64,000 nt of DNA from the NCBI RefSeq assembly GCF_030678915.1, contig NZ_JAUUTZ010000013.1:1-64000 (forward strand), read 5' to 3'. The notes under the pieces were generated by a model, which did not search any database, was not told the origin of the DNA, and was given only the letters and a program-made list of their open reading frames with translations. The translations under genes were made by a program, and so were the position numbers. How positions within the stretch are numbered: the stretch's first letter is position 1; every line of letters begins with the position of its first letter. The stretch is from Paracoccus wurundjeri. Its GTDB lineage: Bacteria; Pseudomonadota; Alphaproteobacteria; Rhodobacterales; Rhodobacteraceae. This document shows, piece by piece, positions 42,935 through 50,817 of the stretch.

Positions 42935-43254
42935 CGGCTTTGCTGTTTCATCTCTGAGTCAATCATTTTGCCCCAATGACCAGAAACTGCGGGGGCATTC
43001 CAGTCAAATGCAACAGATTTTTCGTTTTCCGGGCACAGGCCACGCCGAAAACGGGTAAGACCAGCCCGGCAAGCGCGCCCGGCCTTTTTCTGCCACGGCT
43101 GCGGGCATGATTTGGGGTATGGGAATAATCTGCAAGCATGATTTCCTTAAAATCACCCGGTCATAATGTACAATCACCTATGTCAGACTTTCGGCGGGCT
43201 GGATACCGGGCACGAGTCCCTGCACAATGTGCATGTTCGCTCTGGAGGGCAGCG
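42935..43254. other. Divergent intergenic region before moxR
   Basis: This 320-base region separates the RNase D-like gene from moxR and shows no convincing protein gene. A small stem (ccgg at 43066-43069 with ccgg at 43079-43082) followed by ccttttt (to 43089) could end a short plus-strand RNA. CTTAAA, 17 bases, TACAAT (43146-43174) is a weak promoter candidate for moxR. Confidence 0.35.
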
Positions 43255-44211
43255 ATGAACGAGCTTTCGCATAAAACGCATCCTGTCGCGCGGCTGGGGG
43301 CAGAGGTCGGCGCGGCGCTGATCGGGCATGAAATCCTGGTCGAGCGGCTGCTGATCGCGCTGCTGGCTGGCGGACATGTCCTGATCGAAGGGCCGCCCGG
43401 CATCGCCAAAACCCGCGCCGTCAAGCAGCTTGCCGCGCATCTGCCGGGCAGCCACGCGCGTATTCAATGCACGCCGGACCTGCTGCCGTCGGATCTGACC
43501 GGCACGCAGGTGTTCCGGCCCGAAACCGGCGGATTCGATTTCATGCCGGGTCCGGTCTTTCACAGTCTGATTCTGGTGGACGAGATCAACCGCGCACCGC
43601 CCAAGGTGCAATCCGCGCTGCTGGAAGCAATGGCGGAACGGCAGGTGACAAGCGGCGGCGTCACCCGGCCGCTGCCCGACCCCTTCATGGTGGTCGCGAC
43701 CCAGAACCCGATCGAGCATGAGGGCACCTTTCCGCTGCCCGAGGCGCAGCTTGACCGTTTTCTGCTGCATCTGCGTCTGGATCTGCCGGATGCCGAGGCG
43801 GAACGCGCGATCCTCGATCTGGTCGAGGCCGAGGGGCAAACCCCGCCCAAGGCCGGGACGATCGTGGCGCCCGGGGATCTGGCGCAGGCACAGGCCGAGG
43901 TGGCACAGGTCCATCTGGCCCCGGCACTAAAGGATTTCATCGTGCGTCTGGTCATGGCCACGCGGCCCGGCGGCGCGGTGGCGGAATGGATCGAGCATCC
44001 GGTTTCGCCGCGCGGTTCGTTGGCGCTGGCGGCCGGGGTCCGGGCGCGGGCCTGGCTGAATGGCCGCGATCACGGCTTGCCCGAGGATGCCGAGGCGCTG
44101 GCGGCGGACGCATTGGCGCATCGCATGGTTCCCGCATGGCAGGCCGTCAGCGAGGGCCGCAGCGCCCGGCAACTGGTCGCCGAGATATTGGCCGAGGTCC
44201 GGCCTTGGTGA
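43255..44211 (+). CDS. MoxR-family AAA ATPase
   Basis: The protein is 318 residues from MNELSHKTHPVARLGAEVGA, with GGAGGG five bases upstream. Walker A is IEGPPGIAKTRAV, Walker B is ILVDEINRAPPKVQSALLEA and sensor 1 is VVATQNPIEHEGTF. MoxR ATPases act as chaperones with the VWA proteins encoded downstream. It heads the moxR-DUF58-DUF4381-VWA-VWA-TPR-BatD operon. Confidence 0.93.
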   Translation: MNELSHKTHPVARLGAEVGAALIGHEILVERLLIALLAGGHVLIEGPPGIAKTRAVKQLAAHLPGSHARIQCTPDLLPSDLTGTQVFRPETGGFDFMPGPVFHSLILVDEINRAPPKVQSALLEAMAERQVTSGGVTRPLPDPFMVVATQNPIEHEGTFPLPEAQLDRFLLHLRLDLPDAEAERAILDLVEAEGQTPPKAGTIVAPGDLAQAQAEVAQVHLAPALKDFIVRLVMATRPGGAVAEWIEHPVSPRGSLALAAGVRARAWLNGRDHGLPEDAEALAADALAHRMVPAWQAVSEGRSARQLVAEILAEVRPW

Positions 44212-44320
44212 AGCACAGGACGGCAGATCGGGATTTGCGGTGTGCCGCGAATGCGGTCTTACCGTCCGGCAGGGGTGAATGGTATCCATCCCTGCATGCC
44301 AGCCGATGCATGACAGAGCC

Positions 44321-44518
44321 GCGCGGGCGCCCGACCGCGGGTGGGCGCTTTGACGGTTGTGCAGGGCAGTTTATGGCCAAGCCCCGAACGGGCTCACCCC
44401 CGTGGCGCCAAGGTCACAAAAGCGCCCGCCCTTGGGGGCGGTCGGGCGCCCGCGGGGCGGGGGGGGGGGGGCCCCCCCCCCCCCCCCCCGGGCCGTTGGC
44501 CCTTGATTCCGCGCGGGA
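44321..44518 (+). repeat. Family B repeat with module C and G/C run, copy B2
   Basis: The 5' arm cgcccgaccgcgggtgggcg (with gcttt) pairs with aaaagcgcccgcccttgggg and gcggtcgggcgcccgcg near 44418-44454 around TTTATGGCCAAGCCCC. It is followed by 13 Gs and 18 Cs (44459-44489) and module C (ccgttggcccttgattccgc). The element occupies most of the 353-base gap between moxR and the DUF58 gene, which are adjacent in most genomes. I see no gene in the gap. Confidence 0.85.
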
Positions 44519-44564
44519 TTATAGCCACCGCCGCCGCGAAAAGCTTTCTCGCCGGAATCCCGCA

Positions 44565-45395
44565 ATGACCGGCCTGCGCCTATCCGAAGCCCTTCCGGGG
44601 ATCCGGCTGACGGAGGCGGAACTGCTGGCGCTGCGCGATGAGGGCGTGGCGCCCAACCGGCACCGTCCGGCAACGCGCAAGCCGGGGGCGGTACCCGCGC
44701 GGATGGAAGGCGCAGGCATGGATCTGCGCGAGATCCGGGCCTATGTCGCGGGCGACGATCCAAGGCGGATCGACCCGGCGGCAACCGCGCGGACCGGACA
44801 GCCCCATATTAGAAGCCTGCATGAAGACCGCGACGACACCACCCTGCTGATCGCCGATTTCCGCGCCCCGATGCTGTGGGGTACCGGAACGGCGCTGCGG
44901 TCGGTCAGGGGGGCATATCATCTGGCCCGCGCGGGCTGGCAGGCGGTGCTGCACGGTGGATCGGTCGCCGCGCTGACCGTCACCGGCGGCGGTCTGGCCG
45001 AGTTGCCCGGCGCGGCGGGCGACCGGCATATGGCCGGCATCGCGAAACTGCTGGCGCTGCAACACGACCGGGCGCTAAGCGATCCCGGCAGGCCGCCCCT
45101 GACCGAGGCCCTTGCCCGTGCCGCGCGGCTTGCCCCTGCGGGCGGGCGGGTATTGCTGGCGACTGCGCCGGGCGAGTGGCGCGATGCCGAAGCGGCATTG
45201 TCGCGGCTTGCCCGCCGCCGCATCGTCACCATCGCCCTGATGCTGGACGAGATCGAATGCAAACCGCCGCGCGGCGTGCTTGCCGTCAGCGACGGCCGCG
45301 CAAGCCGCCTTGCCCGTCTAGCCCTGCCCGATCTTGCCGGGGAATGCGCCCGGTTGCGCGCCATCGGCACCAGACCCGCCGAGGTGCAGCCGTGA
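44565..45395 (+). CDS. DUF58-domain protein
   Basis: The protein is 276 residues from MTGLRLSEALPGIRLTEAEL. The DUF58 signature is GMDLREIRAYVAGDDPRRID with HIRSLHEDRDDTTLLIADF. DUF58 proteins accompany MoxR ATPases and are thought to be membrane-linked partners. The upstream ribosome binding site is weak, perhaps because a repeat separates the gene from moxR. Its stop overlaps the next start as GTGA. Confidence 0.9.
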   Translation: MTGLRLSEALPGIRLTEAELLALRDEGVAPNRHRPATRKPGAVPARMEGAGMDLREIRAYVAGDDPRRIDPAATARTGQPHIRSLHEDRDDTTLLIADFRAPMLWGTGTALRSVRGAYHLARAGWQAVLHGGSVAALTVTGGGLAELPGAAGDRHMAGIAKLLALQHDRALSDPGRPPLTEALARAARLAPAGGRVLLATAPGEWRDAEAALSRLARRRIVTIALMLDEIECKPPRGVLAVSDGRASRLARLALPDLAGECARLRAIGTRPAEVQP

Positions 45396-45745
45396 CGCAT
45401 GAAGACATGCTTGCCATGCTTGCCCCGCCCCGCCTGCCCGCCGATATGGCCGCGCTGGGCTGGCGCGAGCTTTGCGGGCTGGCCGGGCTGGGCCTGCTGG
45501 CGGCACTGATCCTGTTCGCATTGCTGCTGCCCTGGCTGACCCGCCGCCCTTCGCGCCGCGTCCGCATCCGCGCCACGCGCGGACAGCCCGGAGCCGAGCG
45601 GATCCTGTCCATCGCCCGTATTCTTGGCCATCTGCCGGAAACATTGCGCCCGGCTGCCTATGGCGCCGCCCCGCCGCCTTCGGATGAGCAGATCGAGCGG
45701 ATCGCGCTGGCGGGCGCAAACCCGCGCGGCAAGAGGCGAAGATGA
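45392..45745 (+). CDS. DUF4381-type membrane protein
   Basis: This 117-residue protein starts at GTG in GTGA and ends in ATGA. One membrane helix (LCGLAGLGLLAALILFALLL, residues about 30-50) is followed by a basic cytoplasmic tail. It occupies the DUF4381 position of MoxR-VWA operons. Function unknown, likely an assembly partner of the VWA proteins. Confidence 0.82.
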   Translation: MTHEDMLAMLAPPRLPADMAALGWRELCGLAGLGLLAALILFALLLPWLTRRPSRRVRIRATRGQPGAERILSIARILGHLPETLRPAAYGAAPPPSDEQIERIALAGANPRGKRRR

Positions 45746-46692
45746 GTTTTGCCCTGCCCTGGCTGCTGATCCTTCTGCCGCTGCCGCTATTGCTGCGACG
45801 GCTGACGCCTTCTATCGCCATCGGCCGGCCGGCACTGATCCTGCCACAGCATCTGTTGCAGGCCACCCGCGACGAAACCGGGGCCGAGATCCGGCGCGGG
45901 CCCTGGCTGACCGCGCTGACATGGATCCTGCTGGTGCTTGCGCTGGCAGGGCCAAGAACCGAGGCGGTCAGCGATATCATCCCCGCCTCGGGGCGCGATA
46001 TCGTGCTGGCCATCGATCTGTCGGGCAGCATGATGAAAGAGGATTTCCGGCTGGACGATCAGCCCGTTTCGCGGCTGGACGCCGTCAAGCGCACCGCCTC
46101 GGCCTTTGTCGCGGCACGGCGTGGGGACCGGATCGGGCTGGTGATCTTCGGCGAGGAAGCCTATTTCGCCGCTCCGCTGACCTTCGACGTGGATGCCGTC
46201 GCCCGCGCCATAGACGAGGCGCAGATCGGCATATCCGGGCGCGGCACGGCGATTTCCGACGGGCTGGGGCTTGCCACCAAGCGGCTGTCACGCAGCGATG
46301 CGCCGACACGGGTGATCGTGCTTCTGTCGGACGGGGTGGATACCTCGGGCAATGTGCCTGCGGTCGAGGCGGCGAAGCTGGCCGCCTCGCACGGGATCAG
46401 GGTCCATTCCATCGCCCTTGGCCCCGAAGACCTGGAGAACCAGCCCAAATCGCGCGATGCGGTGGATGTAAAGACCCTGCGCGATATCGCGGCGGCGGCG
46501 GAAGGCGAAAGCTTCCGGGTCCGCACGACCGCGGATTTGCAGCGCATGGCGGCCACGCTGGACCGGCTTGAACCGAACCCCTCATCGCGCCCGCCGATGC
46601 GCTATTGGCAATCGCTGTGGCAATGGCCGGCGATGCTGGCGCTTGGATGCCTTATCCTTCTGACCGTCAGGAGGCATGGATGGGCGGGTTGA
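45742..46692 (+). CDS. BatA-like VWA domain protein
   Basis: This 316-residue protein has membrane helices at about 5-20, 60-70 and 296-312, with a VWA domain between them. The MIDAS site is complete: DIVLAIDLSGSMM, the Thr in GRGTAISDGL and VIVLLSDGVDTSG. It is the BatA type (Bacteroides aerotolerance-like), which acts with MoxR and BatB. It overlaps the DUF4381 gene by 4 bases. Confidence 0.92.
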   Translation: MSFALPWLLILLPLPLLLRRLTPSIAIGRPALILPQHLLQATRDETGAEIRRGPWLTALTWILLVLALAGPRTEAVSDIIPASGRDIVLAIDLSGSMMKEDFRLDDQPVSRLDAVKRTASAFVAARRGDRIGLVIFGEEAYFAAPLTFDVDAVARAIDEAQIGISGRGTAISDGLGLATKRLSRSDAPTRVIVLLSDGVDTSGNVPAVEAAKLAASHGIRVHSIALGPEDLENQPKSRDAVDVKTLRDIAAAAEGESFRVRTTADLQRMAATLDRLEPNPSSRPPMRYWQSLWQWPAMLALGCLILLTVRRHGWAG

Positions 46693-47582
46693 TCCTGATG
46701 CGCCCGTGGTGGCTTCTGGCACTGCTGCCTCTGGCGGCACTGACGCTGTGGACTTTACGGCATAATGGCGATGCGGGCGGCTGGCAGCGGGTCATGCCGC
46801 CCCGGATGCTGCGCGCGATGATCGCACTTGGCGCATTGGGCGGGCGGCAGCCGCTGTGGCAGCGCATTCTGACGCCTGCCGCGATGCTGGCCCTGATCCT
46901 TGGCCTGACCGGCCCCGCCCTGCCGCGCCGCGACGCGCCGGTGCTGACCCAGACCGATGCCGTGGTGATCGCCATAGACCTGTCGCCTTCGGTCGCAGCT
47001 GGGCCGGGCATGAAACAGGCGCAATTCGCGGCGGCGGGACTGTTGCAGGGGCTGGCCGGGCGACCGGTCGGGATGATCCTTTACGGGGGCGAGGCTTATA
47101 CGGTGGCCGCGCCGACCCTGGATCTATCCACGCTTGAAACGCAGATCGCGGTTCTGGACGCCGACACGATGCCCAATCCGGGCAGTCGCGTGGCGGATGC
47201 GCTTGGGCAGGCGGGCAAGATGCTGGAACAGCCGCGCCGCGCCGATCTGGTGATCATCTCGGACGGCGGCGGCGTCGACCGTCAGGCCGAGGCCGAGGCG
47301 AACCGGCTGGCCGATGCGGGCGTGCGGATCTCGGCCCTGCGGATCCCGGATGTCGCGCCGGACGCGCCGGTACCGCCTTCAGATGCGCTTGAACGGCTGG
47401 TGCGGGGCGAGGGCAAGGTTTTGCCCGCCGATCAGATGGCGCGGATGGCCGGATCGCTGGACCGGACGGGCGCCGCGATGCGCGATCCGGTGCTGCGGGC
47501 GCTGCAATATCGCGACCTTGGCCCGATTCTGGCAGCATTCGCGCTGTTTCCGCTGCTGATCATGTTGCGGAAGCAGAAATGA
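46680..47582 (+). CDS. BatB-like VWA domain protein
   Basis: The protein is 300 residues from MGGLILMRPWWLLALLPLAA, AGGAGG five bases upstream, overlapping batA by 13 bases. It has N-terminal helices, a VWA domain with VVIAIDLSPSVAAGPGMK (MIDAS D-x-S-x-S) and LVIISDGGGVDRQA, and a C-terminal helix. The Met in GPGMKQ replaces the usual loop but the metal ligands look intact. Confidence 0.9.
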   Translation: MGGLILMRPWWLLALLPLAALTLWTLRHNGDAGGWQRVMPPRMLRAMIALGALGGRQPLWQRILTPAAMLALILGLTGPALPRRDAPVLTQTDAVVIAIDLSPSVAAGPGMKQAQFAAAGLLQGLAGRPVGMILYGGEAYTVAAPTLDLSTLETQIAVLDADTMPNPGSRVADALGQAGKMLEQPRRADLVIISDGGGVDRQAEAEANRLADAGVRISALRIPDVAPDAPVPPSDALERLVRGEGKVLPADQMARMAGSLDRTGAAMRDPVLRALQYRDLGPILAAFALFPLLIMLRKQK

Positions 47583-47608
47583 CGGCGCGGTTCCACATCG
47601 GGATAGCC

Positions 47609-47735
47609 GCGCAGCGCCCGTCCGCCGGATGGGCGGCAAAAGGATGTGTTTCTTGCTTTTTGGTGCAACCCCGAAGGAAGCTGATACCGCAGGATAACGT
47701 TACAAAAGCGCCCGCCCGGCCGGGCGGATGGGGCA
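47609..47735 (+). repeat. Family B repeat, copy B3
   Basis: The arms gcgcccgtccgccggatggg and cgcccgcccggccgggcgga enclose TTTTTGGTGCAACCCC, seven bases and GCTGA. It sits between batB and batC, in operon direction, and has no module C. It fills the 184-base gap, which otherwise holds no gene. Confidence 0.8.
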
Positions 47736-47766
47736 AGCCAGCCGCACTGATCATCGGGGGGATGCG

Positions 47767-48384
47767 ATGAAACTGCCCCTGCTTATTCTGATCGCCGCTC
47801 TTGCCGCCATCGCCCTTGCCGGACCCGAGGCGATGGGGCGGCTGGCATTGCGGGCTGGCTGGGACGGGGCGGCGGCAAAACTGCTGACCGATCGCGCGGC
47901 GCAGGGCGTGGCGCTGTACCGGATGGGGGATTACGCCGCCGCCGACAAGGCATTCGCCGATGCCGGTCGGTCGCAGACCTATAATCGCGGTCTCAGCCTT
48001 GCCGCGACCGGGGATTACCCGCTGTCTGTCGCCTATTTCGATGCCATGCTTTTCGCCAATCCCGCCGATGCGCAGGCCCGGTCCAATCGCGAACTGGTCG
48101 CCTCGATGTTCCCGCCTCCGCGCGGGGAAAGCGTCGCGCCGGGACGGTTGGCCGGGACCGGAGGCATGGAATCGGAAGACGCTCTGGACGCCAATCTGCT
48201 TGCCAATGCCTCGGGTCCGAAATGGGACCGCCAGCTTGACCGCAAGGGCATCGCCGCAACGGATGAATGGCTCGAGATCATCTCGGACGATCCGGGCGAG
48301 TTCCTGCGCCTGCGCATCCGTGCCGAATATGAACGCCGCGCCAATCTTGGCCTGATTCGCCCGAAAGAGGCCGACCCATGGTGA
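47767..48384 (+). CDS. BatC-like TPR protein
   Basis: The protein is 205 residues from MKLPLLILIAALAAIALAGP, a signal anchor followed by two TPR-like repeats (RAAQGVALYRMGDYAAADKA, TYNRGLSLAATGDYPLSVAY). It matches the TPR (BatC/BatE) component of the operon. It overlaps the next gene by 7 bases (ATGGTGA). Confidence 0.85.
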   Translation: MKLPLLILIAALAAIALAGPEAMGRLALRAGWDGAAAKLLTDRAAQGVALYRMGDYAAADKAFADAGRSQTYNRGLSLAATGDYPLSVAYFDAMLFANPADAQARSNRELVASMFPPPRGESVAPGRLAGTGGMESEDALDANLLANASGPKWDRQLDRKGIAATDEWLEIISDDPGEFLRLRIRAEYERRANLGLIRPKEADPW

Positions 48385-49559
48385 TCCGACCGATCCTGTC
48401 GCTGCTTCTATGGCTGTCCATTTTATGGGGGGCCGCCACGCTTCCCGCCGCCGCGCAGGGCGATACGAAGCTGCGGATCCTGTATGATCACGGCAATCCG
48501 GTCGTGTCCGAGATGGTCCGGCTGACGATTCGCGGCGAATATGACCTGACCGTCTCGCTGGAAGAGATGGTCATCCCGAATTCGCCCGATTACGACTGGA
48601 TCCAGATCGCCCGCGACGATTGGCACAAAGAGCGGGTGAATGGCCGCCTTCTGCAGATATTCGAACGGAAGATCGCCGTCTTTCCCAGCCATGACGGAGA
48701 AATCTCTATCGGCCCGATCACGCATCACCTGACCTATGTTCAGGGCAATGGGCAACGCGCGGAAACCGATGTCACCGCGCCGGCGGCAGTGCTGAACGTC
48801 AAGCCCTTTCCCGGCGATCACCGCCCCCTTTCGGCGAAGAAACTGACCCTGACCGACGAATTGTCGGCGGAACCGGGGCAGTTGAAACAGAACGAAGTCC
48901 TGACCCGCCGCGTCACCATCGAGGCACAGGACACGCTGGCCCATTACCTGCCCCCGCGCCCCGATCTCAGCCAGCCCTGGATGATCAGTTTCACCGCGCC
49001 CGAGGAGCGCGAGACGGTCATGACCGATAACGGCCCGGTGGCGCGGGTGGTCTGGGAATGGCAATTGCGCCCGCATACCGGCGAACCCGCCATCCTGCCC
49101 GGCGCGGGGTTTGCGTGGTTCGACAGCGCGAACCGGCGGGTCGAGATCGCGCCGCTAGACCCGATTCCCTTCGGCTTCAGCGGATTTGGCGCGAATTTCG
49201 GCGATAGCGGCGATGGCAGCGCCTTGCCCAACCGCATGATTTCGATTGCCGTGCTGCTGGCTGCCTTTACCGGCGGATTGGTGGCGCTGCTATGGCAGCG
49301 CAGCCCGATGCGGGGCGATGCCCTGCAAAGACGCCTGCGCCGGTTGCTGCCTTCGCCCCATATGTGGGTGATGCGGAAGGCGGCCAGCCGCAACGATCTG
49401 CCCGCCCTTCGCCACGCCGCCGAACGGCATCTTGACTGGCGCGGGCTTCAGCCGCAGGGCCTGACCGAGCTTGATCGCCAGCTTTATGCGGCATCCCCCC
49501 TGCCGGGTTTCGATGCGCGGAACTGGCTGAAATCTTTCCTGAAATCGGCACGCGGATAA
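48378..49559 (+). CDS. BatD-like protein
   Basis: This 393-residue protein has a signal peptide (MVIRPILSLLLWLSILWGAA, cleavage after AAA), Ig-like periplasmic domains (residues 30-275) and one C-terminal membrane helix (ISIAVLLAAFTGGLVALLWQ) with a basic cytoplasmic end. It is the BatD/oxygen-tolerance component that closes the operon. It faces the opgC stop codon 10 bases away. Confidence 0.86.
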   Translation: MVIRPILSLLLWLSILWGAATLPAAAQGDTKLRILYDHGNPVVSEMVRLTIRGEYDLTVSLEEMVIPNSPDYDWIQIARDDWHKERVNGRLLQIFERKIAVFPSHDGEISIGPITHHLTYVQGNGQRAETDVTAPAAVLNVKPFPGDHRPLSAKKLTLTDELSAEPGQLKQNEVLTRRVTIEAQDTLAHYLPPRPDLSQPWMISFTAPEERETVMTDNGPVARVVWEWQLRPHTGEPAILPGAGFAWFDSANRRVEIAPLDPIPFGFSGFGANFGDSGDGSALPNRMISIAVLLAAFTGGLVALLWQRSPMRGDALQRRLRRLLPSPHMWVMRKAASRNDLPALRHAAERHLDWRGLQPQGLTELDRQLYAASPLPGFDARNWLKSFLKSARG

Positions 49560-49569
49560 ACCGCCGCCG

Positions 49570-50817
49570 CTATGTCCGTACCTGAACGGGCGGGCACCGC
49601 CCGGCTTTGGAGGGTTCCGAAGCGCATGTTTCTGCCGGAACCTGAAGGGTTTTGGCGGTCTTGGCCGCTTTGGCAGCCCTGGCCTGAAGAGCTTTCGCCG
49701 CTTTGGCCGCTTTCCGGGCCTTTTGCCGCGGCGCCCCATATTCCAGCCAGACGATGGCAAGCCCCCACAGCGCCATAACGACCCACAGATCGACAGCCAG
49801 TCTTTGCAATACCGGTTGATCGGCAGGATTGATCTGCAACGCATCCCCCAGAATCGACAGCAGGACGCAGGCGATGAAGGACCATAATCCGCCGCGCCCG
49901 ATCTGCTGCATCGCCTCTCCGGGGCGGCTTGCAGCGATCCGCTCGATGATCCGCGCCAATGGCACCGCAACCAGCCAGCTTGCGGCGACGATCGCCAGAT
50001 AACGGGTGCCGTCCAGCGACCATTTGTCGACCGTGCCGTAAAGCGGCCTGAGCGCATTGCGCAGCGGCAGCCCCGCCTGGCCAAATTGAACCGCGGTGCC
50101 GAGAACGGCACCGAAAAGGAACATGCCCCAGGCAATCAGCGTGACCGCAAGCCGATACCGCAGCAATACCGGCATGAACTGCTTGCGGAACAGCGACATC
50201 GCCACGCCGGTGAAGAACAGCATCTGCCAGCCGAACGGATTGAACAGGAAGCCCGATCCGCGTTGATTGGGGATCATGGCGTTCAATGTCGGCGCGAACC
50301 ACCAAAGCGTCACCGAACAGATGGCGAAAACCAGCGGCCAGCGAAGCATGACCGGAACAAGCAACGGAGTTGAGGCGATCAGCAGGACATAGACCGCCAG
50401 CACATCCAGAAGATTCGGCTGCATCCACATGGTCATCAATGTGCCCACGTAACCCAGCGGATTCTCGATGACCCAGATCGCATACTGGTTCCAGACGGCA
50501 GTATGCCTCATCTCGAATGCCAGCAATATTGCGGACAGAAGCGCAAGCAGCACACCGCCGATCACAAGGGCGCGCCAGACCTCGAAGGCGCGGCGGACAA
50601 ACCGGCGCCGGGCAACGCCGCGACCCTGCTTTTCCTCGACATTCAGCCAGACTATCCCGATCAGGAATCCCGACAGCAACACAAAGAGTTCCGCCGCATC
50701 GAAGACCACGAAATTCGCCAGCGTCACCTCGCGCAGGATCGAGGCCGGCATATGATCAAGCATGATGCAGACAAGCGCGTAGCCGCGCAGCGCATCCAGA
50801 GATATCATGCGCTTCAT
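49570..50817 (-). CDS. opgC: OpgC, periplasmic glucan succinyltransferase
   Basis: The protein is 415 residues from MKRMISLDALRGYALVCIML, overlapping opgH by ATGA; a GTG six codons upstream is less likely. About ten membrane helices of the OpgC/acyltransferase-3-like family are present, with FDAAELFVLLSGFLIGIVWL. It adds succinyl groups to osmoregulated periplasmic glucans. Residues about 366-395 form an odd Lys/Ala tail (ARKAAKAAKALQARAAKAAK) beyond the last helix. Confidence 0.9.
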   Translation of the reverse strand: MKRMISLDALRGYALVCIMLDHMPASILREVTLANFVVFDAAELFVLLSGFLIGIVWLNVEEKQGRGVARRRFVRRAFEVWRALVIGGVLLALLSAILLAFEMRHTAVWNQYAIWVIENPLGYVGTLMTMWMQPNLLDVLAVYVLLIASTPLLVPVMLRWPLVFAICSVTLWWFAPTLNAMIPNQRGSGFLFNPFGWQMLFFTGVAMSLFRKQFMPVLLRYRLAVTLIAWGMFLFGAVLGTAVQFGQAGLPLRNALRPLYGTVDKWSLDGTRYLAIVAASWLVAVPLARIIERIAASRPGEAMQQIGRGGLWSFIACVLLSILGDALQINPADQPVLQRLAVDLWVVMALWGLAIVWLEYGAPRQKARKAAKAAKALQARAAKAAKTAKTLQVPAETCASEPSKAGRCPPVQVRT

